NCBI GenBank assembly: GCA_019649035.1
Contig: BMAT01006687.1
Span: forward strand, 5,340-27,145
Length of the DNA: 21,806 nucleotides
Direction of reading: 5' to 3'
Origin: Elysia marginata
Taxonomy: Eukaryota > Mollusca > Gastropoda > Plakobranchidae
Shown here: in pieces, positions 9,901 to 17,647 of the stretch
Position numbering within the stretch: the first letter of the stretch is position 1
Layout of the letters: each line of letters begins with the position of its first letter
Program-made: the position numbers and the translations under genes
Notes under the pieces: model-generated
Database searches by the model: none
What the model saw: only the letters and a program-made list of their open reading frames with translations
What the model was told of the DNA's origin: nothing

Positions 9901-12900
9901 ATCTGCAAATTTAGATTAGAAACCTAATCGCAGGTGAAAAGAAAAGACAAAAATCTGTGTAGATCTAGAGTGTAGATTCCTGCATAGATCTAATAGAAAT
10001 GGATCGGTATTTAAATTATAGATCTAGATAAAATGATATAATTTATACTGAGCAAAGTAATATACATGTTTAACATGATTTTAATTGATGTGAAGACCAT
10101 TCTTACATTATGTACTTTAACCCGCAAAAATGCGTCGGCTTATTTTACTAGAAAAAAGAACAAATAAATTGATATAAATACTTTACGATTAAATGAGAAA
10201 AACAACAAAAACAATTATAGTGCTAAGAATGAATGTGGTGATTATAATCAGCTTCATCATCATTAATTATAGTTTTATCATCTATTTTTCTTGTATTTTC
10301 ACGTATTTTACTATGTTTCTCCATTACCGCTGTTGGTGAAATGGTAGTAAGTCAAGGAGGATAACTCTCGCTGAATTTTTTTTAGGGATATCGTCTATTG
10401 CCCTTTTAATTGGGAAGAGGGACACAGCAAATCAGGAATATTTATAAAATTAACATGTAGACCCAAATTTATTTAAAAAAAAGAAAGGAAAAAGATATAT
10501 TAAAATAAAAAAGCCTCATGAATGGCCGTTGAATATTGATAAAATAGGTCGCTTTCATTGTATGTCAGACTTTTAAAGAAAGCTGGTGTTGTCTCAGTGG
10601 TTGTTATTTGTTGCACAGTTATATTTTTTGACTGAAAAAATAAACCTCCTCCAAAGCTCACTTAACATGCTTATGACAGCTGTAAATCCTGTCTATATTT
10701 TCAATTTTCTCATCCATCAATTCACACTACGCAAAAAAATGCTGACAATGATCTGTTACATGACTGGGGGTAAAACTGAAATTGCAGATAGCTTGGCAAA
10801 GCAGACAATCCAGCAAATCAAGGGAAAAGCATCATCATCTCCTGCCAACCCTAAATTAAAGAGGTTCAACTATGTAATAGAAGTTTAGACCTAGACATGT
10901 GAGCCTTAATAAGTTCTAAGTTATACTTTTATTTATAGCATAGATGGCTGCAGCTCATCAAAGCCGTCAATTGGGGCTGATCAAATTTATGCACAAAATC
11001 ACATGTGTGTATTTGTAATTTTATTTATTTGGCCAGGGATGTAAGCTCAAAGAAAACCTCAGTCACGTTCCATACACAAAGAAAGTCTATGACTTAAGAA
11101 GCATTGATTGTATACTTAGTCAAGAGCTTGGGTTAAATATTTTCTTGCTAACTTTTTGGCATCTTAGGCTCTGTGAAAATATAAATGTACTTCCAAATGC
11201 TTTTTTTTTTTTTAAATGAGCAGAAACTGCTCCTGGTAAAGAATAATCATAGTCATACAAAATGTTTTCCCTTACCTGTTCTAAGGCATTCCTCCATCTT
11301 CTTCCCTTTAGGTGTTACCAGATAAACTGAAAATCATCATGAGAAACTCAAACATCATTTTTATTTTGAACCAGTTACATGTAATTCAACATGTCTTAGA
11401 AATATTGTCTGGAATAACTGAAGTTACCTCATGAATCAGCATCAAGGTAATGTTTTGATTTATCAACAAACTTAGTTTACTTTAAAGTGGATATATTTTT
11501 CATCAAATTTAAATTTTAATGAATACAGGACATCTTAAAGCCTTCTTCCACTACATCAACCAAATCCTGCCAATGTCATGACCTAGTCAAAGAAATTAAA
11601 CAGGGTAACTGTATATCTATGTATGCTCTGTGACTTGAATGAATTAAATCATTACTTTCAAGAAAGGTTGAAAGTCTTTCATGACTGAATATTGACTTTG
11701 ATATTCCCTTATAATTTCACAGATTTAGGAAACATCAATAATTTTCATATATTTTACCTTTAATATCAGGTTTAATTGCTTTCGCAGCAATTGCGATTCC
11801 TGAGGATAGTCCCCCGCCACTGATGGGCACAAGGATGGCATCTAAATATGGAACTTGGTCCAAAAACTCCAGGGATATGGTACCCTTTAGGGGAATCAAA
11901 GATAAGAAAAAATTGATACTCTACTGGTGGAACAACTAAAACTTTCAAAAGATTAGATTAGGAAATAAAAAAACCCCTTTTTGTTATCCACATGCCTCTT
12001 ACTATTTAAACATTTTATCACTGATTGTGAATAATGTATCTGGTTTATGAACCTTTCATTGGCGATAAAAAATTTTACACATTGAGGCATATTAAGCTTG
12101 TATTCTTGGTTTTATTCAGGTTGAACTTAAAGCATTATTTTTATATATCCAAAGAAGTGTATCTTTCATTCCAGGACAAATTTACTAAAACAGTAAACAG
12201 CAATATTTGATTACAACAGCTGGGAAATATTTTTTACCTGTCCAGCTATCACATCAAAGTAGTCATAAGGAGGAATGAACTCAAGGTTTTTCTCTTTCTG
12301 CAGCTTGTCACAGGCATCATATCTTTATGCACAACAGAAAATAATGAAAACAAAAATAAATATGAGGACAAGAAAATGAATAAAAAAACAAAACAAACAA
12401 TAACCAAAGAATATTAAAGTTCTCTATTTAGAGAGGTGGTCAAAAAGTAGTGATGAGAAAAATTTTTTATAAATGTCCTTTTTTTCTGCATGTTTACTTT
12501 CAGTCACAAACTGAAGCATTGGGGTGGGGTGGGAGAGAATTATGATTTATATTAAAAAAAATTTTTTTTTTTGCAATCATCATCATGAAGTGCTATGCCA
12601 AACATTACCCTCCATTCCTCTTAATTGTCAACCTAATCCAGCAGCTCTACTGTCAATCCCTGCTCTGTTTTATAATTCATCTTCTCAGTGGTAACCATTA
12701 ATTCCAACTGGCCACAAGGTGTTGACTTAAGCAAAAATAGGTCTGAGGCAGTTGACTTAATGTTAAAAAAAAGTTCCTTAAATAAAGAAGGAAAAAAAAT
12801 GGACTGTTGCGAAGGTTTTGATTTCAAGCGAGTTGACTTCTCACTGATTCCACTGTAACTCTTAGGACCTTGCCACTAATATCTGATTTCTCGCAGAATT

Positions 12901-15900
12901 TCCACAATCATACCATGTTTGATATGGACCCTATCAAATGCTTTTGTATAGCCAATATCAATAAAACATAAAAACATGTCTTAGTTGACCTTCAAGGCTC
13001 TTTAAATGATCATTCCTAAATGCATTTACTGTCACTTTTCCTTCCACACACCCACATTGAGTCTCAGCGATTTCACTTTCAAGTTTTATCTTACGCCATG
13101 CTCTCAGTCGTCCGTAGTCTTAGTAATAACTTTGTCAGCTGACTCATGAGGCTTATGACTCAGTGGAGTTCATATTTTACTGCTCCAGCCTTTTTAGGTA
13201 GTACTATAAAAATAGATTGTGACATTTCCTGGGGTTTCTTTACATTTTCATAATTATATTTCATCAGAAAACTGTCCAGCGTCTTCATGGCTTCTATTGC
13301 TAATTTTTCTGGACCAACAGCTTTTGCCTTTTTCATCTGACTAATAGCTTGTCAAACTGCATATGTCAGAGTGTCTGGCCCTTGGAGGGTTTTTTTGATA
13401 GCTCTTTCATCTGATAGATTCTGTAATCATCAAATAAATTGTGCCCATAAATCATGAATTTTATATTTATCCAAATTATGCTATAATTTTTTTGGGTTTA
13501 TGCACTCAGATGCTGAACTTGTCTTGATGGTTTTGTACATATCATTTTGTTTGCAAAATTGATGTCTCTATACTTCAGAGAATTTTTCATTTGACCATTC
13601 TTACCTTCTAGGAATTCATTTTAGATTGATCTATTACCAAGACTATTATACTCTGTTTCAATCTTTTATCCTTTTGTTTTTATAGTCTGTGTTTTTTTGT
13701 TGTTGTAATTAAATGATTTAAAAAAGAAAAGCAAAGATTAATTTTTGTGAAATGCTCTTTCATCTCTGGTGTGGGTTGCAAATAGAAGCAAATCCAGAAT
13801 TACTGTATGGGATAAAAACTTGAGCAGAGCACAAGGGTTAAATTTAGCTGCACAACTTCTCAAGTATCTGAGTCTGACAAAACAGAGCCATCTTGCTTTA
13901 GAAACAAAGAAAGTAAAAGACAATATAAAAAATCGAGGAAGGATCTAGCATAACACAAAGCTAACAGACTAATAACAAAAATAGTTAGATAAGTTTTTGC
14001 ATAAACTGCACACAAAATGTGACATGACCTCCATAATACTAATCTACGAGGGTGGGCTGATAATTAATGCAATTTCCTTCTTAACTTTTTTACTTTTAGA
14101 GTTACACAAACACAAATGGTATCAAATTAAAGATCAAAATATCCGCTATATCATTCATACAATATTTTTCAACGTAGTCTCCATCCCGATCCACACACAG
14201 CTGCCAACAACATACAAGTTGACGCATGCCGTCGGTGAAAAAGTCCACACATTTTTGTCTGAACCAATGTCGAAAGGCAGCCTCCACATCTTCATCACTT
14301 TTGTAATGCTTTCCCCTGAGGTGTTCCTTTAATTTCGAGAAAAGGTAAAAGCTACTTGGCGTAAGGTCTGAACTGTAGGACGGATTGGGGCAATACGACG
14401 AAATTCATTTTATGCAGTACCTCTTCAGTCTGGCGACTTGTGTGCGCCTGGCGTTGTCGTGATGCAGTATTGTGTGCTTTGTGGGGCTCACACGCTTAAG
14501 CCTGCCACTTAGCTTTCTCAACGTAGAAATATACCGTTCTGAGTTAACAGTATTTCCTTGTTTCAGAAATTCTATACAAACAATTCCCTCTGAGTCCCAG
14601 AAAACAGTCAGCATCACTTTTCTGGCAGAGGTAACAACTTCGAATTTCCTTGGGGAGGAGAGCTCTCGAGCCTGTATTCCATCGACTGATGTTTGCTCTC
14701 AGGGTCATTATGGTGTACCCAGGACTCATTCCCAGTGACAATTCCACTAAATGAATTCCTCGCTTTCTTCCTCATAATGTTTCAGTAGTTCGGCACACAT
14801 TGTTTTTCTTTGCATTTTCATATCATCAGTCAACATTCGCGGCAACCACCTTGCAGACACTTTTCTATAGCCGAGAATATCTGTAATGATATGCTGGACT
14901 CTTTCTTTAAAAATTCTAAGTTCTTTGGCAATATCCTTTTGTTTCATGCGCCAATTGCCTTAATTTATCTTGTCAACAGCTTTCTGATTTGCCGCATTCG
15001 AAGACCTCAGGAGCCTACCTGGACACTTTTGATCAAGCAATATTGATTCAGTCGGGTCTCCCCCTTTCTGTGATGAATAATCTACATATGCTGCTACCCT
15101 ATATACCATTTTGAGCCGTTGATAGATTTCCTTTGGTGATCTACCTTCAACAGAAAGAAATTCAATGACAGCACGCTCTTTGAATCAAACATCTTTAGTA
15201 GACGCCATGTTCGTAAACAATGTCAACAAAGGTCATCAGCCATTGGTTTTGACGTAAGCATTTATGGTGCTCAATGATGTCACACAAATGCCATTTTCTC
15301 TCACATGAAAGCTATTTAGTTTGAGAGTGTGCATGCCAAATTTCAGCTGCCAGGATCAAATATGTTATAAGTTGCAAGCAAAATTGCAATAATTTTCAGC
15401 CCACCCTCATAATATTACATATTTGAATTTAAGGGAAAAAAAGAACATGAAAGATACTTTAAAGCCAAATTTCCCCTCTTAGTCTTCTTAATTACTACAG
15501 TAGTATCTGGTTAAACGCACGCCACATAAATGCACGCTACGATTTAACTAACGCCAAATTGCTATGATCGATTTTTTTCTATATGATCAGTATACCCTAA
15601 ACACACGCAGCATCGTCTAAATGTTTGCATTTATGTAATAGGTAAAAAAAGGTGGATCAGGCAATCACCGAGACGCACGGAAAAAGCCAGAAACACTCAA
15701 CAGGGACTCTTATCTTTCTTTGTTGTCATCACTACAATGCTGCATTTACATATTTTGGGTTGGAAAGGCTTGGGGGCAGGGGCGTGAAGAGGGAGCCCTG
15801 GGGGTAAAAGGTGGACAAAGACCTGTCGCACGGGGATGGTTTGTGTAGACCTTAGTCTTACTCTTAGAGCAAGCAAAATGACCATGACGCAATGTTCACT

Positions 15901-17647
15901 TCACCCATACCGCACTGACAGGTAAACCGTTGGAGGCTAGCCTATAATAGCTCTTGCAGCGTTCAGCTTAACCACGCCTCCCCATCCCCATTGCCCCCCC
16001 TCCCCCGTTTGGTCAACAACTAGTTTGATGGTTGCAGTGCGATAACTGCTACGCCAAACCAGCTCACAATCACAAGTAGACAGTAGATAGATCACTAGGT
16101 TATAACTATAAGTATATGTATCCCTGACATTCTTATTTATAGTATACCTTGTCAATTTGTGTGGTCCAGGGAAACAAGTTGGTTTTTATTCTCTCGTTTT
16201 TATTTAATTTTAAAGGGACGTAACTGGATGTAGTTATTTTATTACTTTTATAAATGCACGCATCTCCTAAACGCATGCTATTTGAGCCTCCTGAGTGCCA
16301 TGCGTTTAACCGGATACTGCTGTATTTCAAATCAATAACAGGCTACCCATCAAAAATAAAATTTTGATAATATAATGTAAGTTTAAAAGAGCTAAAGAAA
16401 TTTTTAAAAAAATGCTCTTTTTATAAAAAATTACATATCACTAATTTTGTCAGAGCCTCATACAAATAATCATACATCACAGTCATTTTGGCTTCAGACG
16501 ATCTCCATGGGAGATAATAAACAACATCGAATAGTGAAAAAGCAAGTCTTTATAAATAATTGTCCCCACAAATGGAATCAAGTTAACTGAAAATTGACCA
16601 ATGCAATGTCAACTTTAATAAATCAGAATAGTTAGTGGAGTCAGTCGACTTTAATAGAGTTGACTGTATCTCTTTGAAATTCCTAAACACCCTTCCCTCC
16701 ACTGCCTTAAATCATCTCTCCCCACCTATCCTGGGGTTGAGCTCCACACTCAACTAGCTGGGCACCATATCCTCTGATTGCACTCTTCTTGACCTCTGGG
16801 GCCACCTCTGGGACGACAACATAACAAGGGAGACCTGCAACTTGCGAGGCCCAGGCCAAGGCTTGTCCATGATTGCCGCTACTGTGAGTCACCTGTAGCA
16901 AATATACAATGTTTACATGTATTGTCACAGATAGGCATACAAATCAACTCTACTTTACAGAGCTATAAAGGTATTGGCATATATCCAAGACTATAACAAG
17001 CAGATAAGAACAAATTGAAAAAGCTTGTTTCTTATATGTAGGGCCTATACAAACCGACAATTTCACAAGCTCGCATTTGATATTTGAAAGCCAAAAAATT
17101 GTTTAAGTAAATTTATTCCAAAAGCCCCTTGTAAGCCAGCTTACCCAAAGTAATGTCAAAAGCATTTAAAGGATATGGGTCTTAAGTCGAAATTGGAAGG
17201 TAGTCACATATTGAGATCACAAAAAAAGCTTATTTTTTCTACATTCAAATACAACAAACAGAAAATCTCTATCATGCTTCTGTATTGAGTTATAGCCATT
17301 TGAAGTCGATTTGTGAAATTTTTGAAAGGGGAGAAAACAAATTTTTTCAAAGTTTAGACGACTATAAAGGTATTGAGGCCTTAGCAACCATACCAATAAA
17401 ATTAAGCACCTAAAATAATGAAATTTGAACATCAATTAGGAGTGAAAACTTCAGAAATGGTTTTAGCATCAATATCTAAAATAAGAACAATTTTGACTTC
17501 TGAAAACCCACTAAACTTTAAAAGCCTATATCCATAAACTAAACCTTTCAACTGAAGACTCATTTGGACAGAAAGCGAAAAATGTGACGTGAACATGTAA
17601 CTTACGAATCCAGGGCAGTTGGATGATCTTTCCTTGGCTTTAAGGAC
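6772..17647 (-). CDS. SRR: Serine racemase / serine-threonine dehydratase-like PLP enzyme, 5' incomplete
   Basis: Eight minus-strand exons (17647-17606, 16892-16726, 12322-12238, 11884-11758, 11326-11276, 9026-8899, 7808-7758, 6909-6772) join with matching phases and GT-AG borders into 261 codons ending in TGA. The product is a fold-type II PLP enzyme that would interconvert L- and D-serine and/or deaminate serine or threonine in the cytosol. Visible motifs are THSSGNHGQ (includes the Ser equivalent to catalytic Ser84 of human SRR), VIAGQGT, the PLP-phosphate loop VPISGGGLSSG, LDTIADGI and the C-terminal ILCGGNVDI. Human SRR is 340 residues, so about 65-70 N-terminal residues with the PLP lysine are missing, probably right of the window behind an intron longer than 4.1 kb. 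Odd points: residues aligned with the human metal ligands Glu210 and Asp216 are not acidic. The family is near certain; racemase versus dehydratase is not settled. Confidence 0.88.
6910..7259 (-). other. Racemase intron sequence, no feature seen
   Basis: This AT-rich sequence follows the acceptor of the last exon and ends at the SINE target duplication. I see no exon, repeat or structured motif in it. Confidence 0.6.
7272..7485 (-). mobile_element. tRNA-derived SINE with perfect 12-bp target duplication
   Basis: The 214-bp body is flanked by the perfect direct repeat TTGGTGTAAAGA at 7260-7271 and 7486-7497. On the minus strand it starts with an A-box-like TGGCCAAGAGG, runs into a B-box-like GGTTCAAAACA, continues through a unique body with a GGGTGGCAGCCCG segment, and ends in a short (ATCA)n tail. 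Tail, internal promoter and target duplication together make LINE-mediated retroposition the clear mechanism. The two promoter boxes almost touch, whereas a tRNA keeps 30 or more bases between them. So the head is either internally deleted or 5' truncated. Confidence 0.88.
7758..7808 (-). CDS. SRR: Racemase exon EEEEIVSGMKFAFERMK
   Basis: This is a 51-bp, phase 0 to phase 0 exon with acceptor ttttttctttttcag and donor gtaaga. It encodes the helix that in the family precedes the EAAAG segment (human DEIKCATQLVWERMK). Confidence 0.88.
7887..8700 (-). mobile_element. L2/CR1-like LINE 3' end, decayed
   Basis: On the minus strand, 8666-8502 translates to 54 residues ending in a stop with the signature of LINE reverse-transcriptase C-termini: DERAFSAYALKVGNTL, then SFKTNLKTEYFKL. 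This matches the pattern D-R-A-F-x-x-x-A-P-K-x-W-N-x-L-P then F-K-x-x-L-K-T-x-x-F-x-L known from L2 and CR1 elements. A 3' untranslated part of about 600 bp follows and ends in an (ATT)n tail at 7887-7905. Beyond about 8700 the frame is lost. A similar tail type closes the LINE at 21214. Confidence 0.75.
8899..9026 (-). CDS. SRR: Racemase exon with LDTIADGI
   Basis: This 128-bp exon enters in phase 1 (a Gly codon split G|GT) and leaves in phase 0. It encodes KRPWEGPPQYLDTIADGIRL and then QQTGYITTPILQELAEKEVFEM. TIADG corresponds to the segment of human SRR around Gly239 that lines the cofactor pocket. The WEGPPQYLDTIADG wording is close to the dehydratase-like invertebrate and plant forms. 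Confidence 0.9.
9706..9733. promoter_or_regulatory. Paired ACGT-core palindromes including a consensus CRE
   Basis: CGGACGTCCG (9706-9715) and ATGACGTCAT (9724-9733) are both perfect 10-bp palindromes. The second contains TGACGTCA, the full cAMP response element bound by CREB/ATF bZIP dimers. They lie inside an AT-rich racemase intron. Function is not shown by sequence alone. Confidence 0.4.
9871..10030. repeat. Cluster of TAGATCTA palindromes
   Basis: The 8-bp palindrome TAGATCTA occurs at 9871, 9960, 9985 and 10019, the first as the run TAGATCTAGATCTAGATA. Four copies in 160 bp is far above chance. It looks like a broken-up simple array of a 6-bp unit (AGATCT type). Confidence 0.7.
10741..10888 (+). 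pseudogene. Possible RNase H scrap of a LINE
   Basis: One frame encodes EIADSLAKQTIQQIKG. This resembles the G-N-E-x-A-D-x-L-A-K motif near the end of RNase H domains in I/Jockey-type retrotransposons. The preceding histidine-glycine part is not recognisable and the reading frame stops at 10888. This is a weak call. Confidence 0.25.
11276..11326 (-). CDS. SRR: Racemase exon VYLVTPKGKKMEECLRT
   Basis: This 51-bp exon is bounded by split codons on both sides (phase 1 to phase 1). It aligns with human VYAAEPSNADDCYQS, the strand and loop that carry the Mg/Ca ligands Glu210 and Asp216. Here the Glu position is Thr and the Asp position falls on Met or a neighbouring Lys, with Glu-Glu one step later. 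Confidence 0.87.
11327..11757 (-). other. Racemase intron, no feature seen
   Basis: This is a 431-bp AT-rich intron whose borders are defined by the exons on each side. I see no repeat, ORF or structured motif. Confidence 0.65.
11758..11884 (-). CDS. SRR: Racemase exon with PLP-phosphate loop
   Basis: This 127-bp exon enters in phase 0 and leaves in phase 1. It encodes GTISLEFLDQVPYLDAILVP and then ISGGGLSSGIAIAAKAIKPDIK. S-G-G-G-L occupies the place of the tetraglycine loop (GGGGM in human SRR, residues 185-188) that holds the PLP phosphate. Ser as first residue of the loop is usual in plant and many invertebrate members. Confidence 0.92.
11885..12237 (-). other. Racemase intron, no feature seen
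   Basis: This is a 353-bp AT-rich intron between two confidently placed exons. It shows only short A and T runs. Confidence 0.65.
12238..12322 (-). CDS. SRR: Racemase exon FIPPYDYFDVIAGQ
   Basis: An 85-bp exon completes the Arg codon split AG|A with the previous exon and leaves in phase 0. It encodes YDACDKLQKEKNLEFIPPYD and then YFDVIAGQ. FIPPYD-x-x-x-VIAGQ is the wording of threonine dehydratases. Human SRR has MVHPNQEPAVIAGQ here. The triple-serine loop reported for animal aspartate racemases in this region is absent. Confidence 0.9.
12570..13720 (-). mobile_element. RTE-like LINE reverse transcriptase fragment, broken
   Basis: Minus-strand frames give a run of reverse-transcriptase motifs in the right order. 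First comes an N-terminal block (QMKKAKAVGPEKLAIEAMKT, from about 13340), then IFIVLPKKAGAVKYELH and ISLMSQLTKLLLRLRTTES, then CGCVEGKVTVNAF. Last is motif A FIDIGYTKAFDRVH (about 12925-12965), with the catalytic Asp present. Stops and frameshifts separate the blocks. The motif C YxDD is not found, and sequence after motif A soon becomes unrecognisable, so an internal deletion is likely. The 3' end shows a short (ATG)n tail plus an A run at about 12553-12590, as in RTE elements. Clade assignment is tentative. Confidence 0.75.
14047..15409 (-). mobile_element. Complete but inactive mariner element
   Basis: The 1363-bp element is bounded by inverted repeats of about 26 bp. Left end and reverse-complemented right end share GAGGGTGGGCTGA and then A/T-rich sequence ending ATTAATGCAA or ATTATTGCAA. 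A TA dinucleotide flanks each side (14045-14046 and 15410-15411), the standard target duplication of Tc1/mariner. Size, ends and the encoded transposase pseudogene agree on the mariner DD34D group. It sits within a racemase intron, 87 bp from the next element. Confidence 0.92.
14102..15208 (-). pseudogene. Mariner transposase pseudogene (DD34D)
   Basis: The frame starts at ATG (15208) with MASTKDV and runs to TAA (14102), about 369 codons against the usual 345-350. The N-terminal helix-turn-helix part includes SSNAANQKAVDKIN, and the linker SARWLPRMLTDDMK is typical. It carries at least three in-frame stops (after MASTKDV, after DKIN, and TGA at 14405-14407) and two frameshifts (near 14745 and 14615). 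The second catalytic Asp is present in HHDNAR (14456-14458). The first is Asn (TGNESW, 14728-14730) and the third is Ser (TPSSFYLF, 14351-14353). The DD34D spacing between second and third positions is intact. The protein would be inactive. Confidence 0.92.
15498..16322. mobile_element. Pogo-like non-autonomous DNA transposon
   Basis: The 825-bp segment starts CAGTAGTATCTGGTTAAACG and ends with the inverted CAGCAGTATCCGGTTAAACG, two mismatches in 20 bases. TA flanks both ends (15496-15497 and 16323-16324). CAG termini and TA duplications are the marks of pogo/Tigger elements. Short AAACGCAYGC or AATGCACGC motifs recur just inside both ends, a layout fitting transposase binding sites. No transposase can be read inside, so this is a deletion derivative or MITE that moved with help from elsewhere. 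The superfamily rests on ends alone. Confidence 0.75.
16726..16892 (-). CDS. SRR: Racemase exon with active-site Ser motif
   Basis: This 167-bp exon enters in phase 0 after tttgctacag and ends PQD + AG before gtgggg (phase 2). It encodes VTHSSGNHGQALAWASQVAG, then LPCYVVVPEVAPEVKKSAIR and GYGAQLVECGAQPQD. THSSGNHGQ is the asparagine loop that binds the substrate carboxylate. Its second Ser equals the re-face acid/base Ser84 of human SRR. Confidence 0.93.
16893..17605 (-). other. Racemase intron holding copy 2 of the dispersed repeat
   Basis: This intron joins two phase 0 exons. More than half of it is the unclassified repeat at 17178-17572, which ends only about 33 bp from the splice donor. 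The remainder is AT-rich. Confidence 0.65.
17178..17572. repeat. Unclassified dispersed repeat, copy 2
   Basis: This is the partner of 4845-5259, in the same orientation and about 20 bp shorter. It lies wholly within a racemase intron. Small insertions and deletions are spread along the alignment, so both copies look old. A minus-strand ORF (17435-17217) crosses it, but the matching frame in copy 1 is interrupted, so it is probably not coding. Confidence 0.8.
17606..17647 (-). CDS. SRR: Racemase 42-bp exon, most upstream one seen
   Basis: It is bounded by tttccatcag and gtaagtt and is phase 0 at both ends. It encodes VLKAKERSSNCPGF, the variable segment just before VTHSSGNHGQ (human: ALERKPKAV). 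The next upstream exon should encode the PLP lysine in a G-[AS]-F-K-x-R-G-A context, and I do not find that between here and the window end. Confidence 0.8.

Larger units (their letters stand above)
9027..11275 (-). other. 2.2-kb racemase intron with palindromes and a possible LINE scrap
   Basis: The intron contains two ACGT-core palindromes (9706-9715 and 9724-9733), four TAGATCTA palindromes (9871-10030) and a weak RNase-H-like peptide on the plus strand (10741-10830). Other ORFs in it look like chance. No exon is needed here, because the flanking exons join in phase. Confidence 0.6.
12323..16725 (-). other. 4.4-kb racemase intron packed with three mobile elements
   Basis: This intron separates the exons that carry the split Arg codon. 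It holds, left to right, an RTE-like LINE fragment (about 12570-13720), a complete mariner copy (14047-15409) and a pogo-like non-autonomous element (15498-16322). Leftover sequence between them (12323-12570, 13721-14046, 16323-16725) is AT-rich without recognisable content. Confidence 0.75.

Noticed and set aside
13997..15046. Plus-strand ORFs of 78-111 codons
   Set aside because: They are antisense shadows of the mariner transposase.
15697..16330. Minus-strand ORFs inside the pogo-like element
   Set aside because: No transposase or DNA-binding motif; composition follows the non-coding element.
17217..17435. 72-codon minus-strand ORF in repeat copy 2
   Set aside because: The matching frame in copy 1 is interrupted and the two translations diverge, so it is unlikely to be coding.
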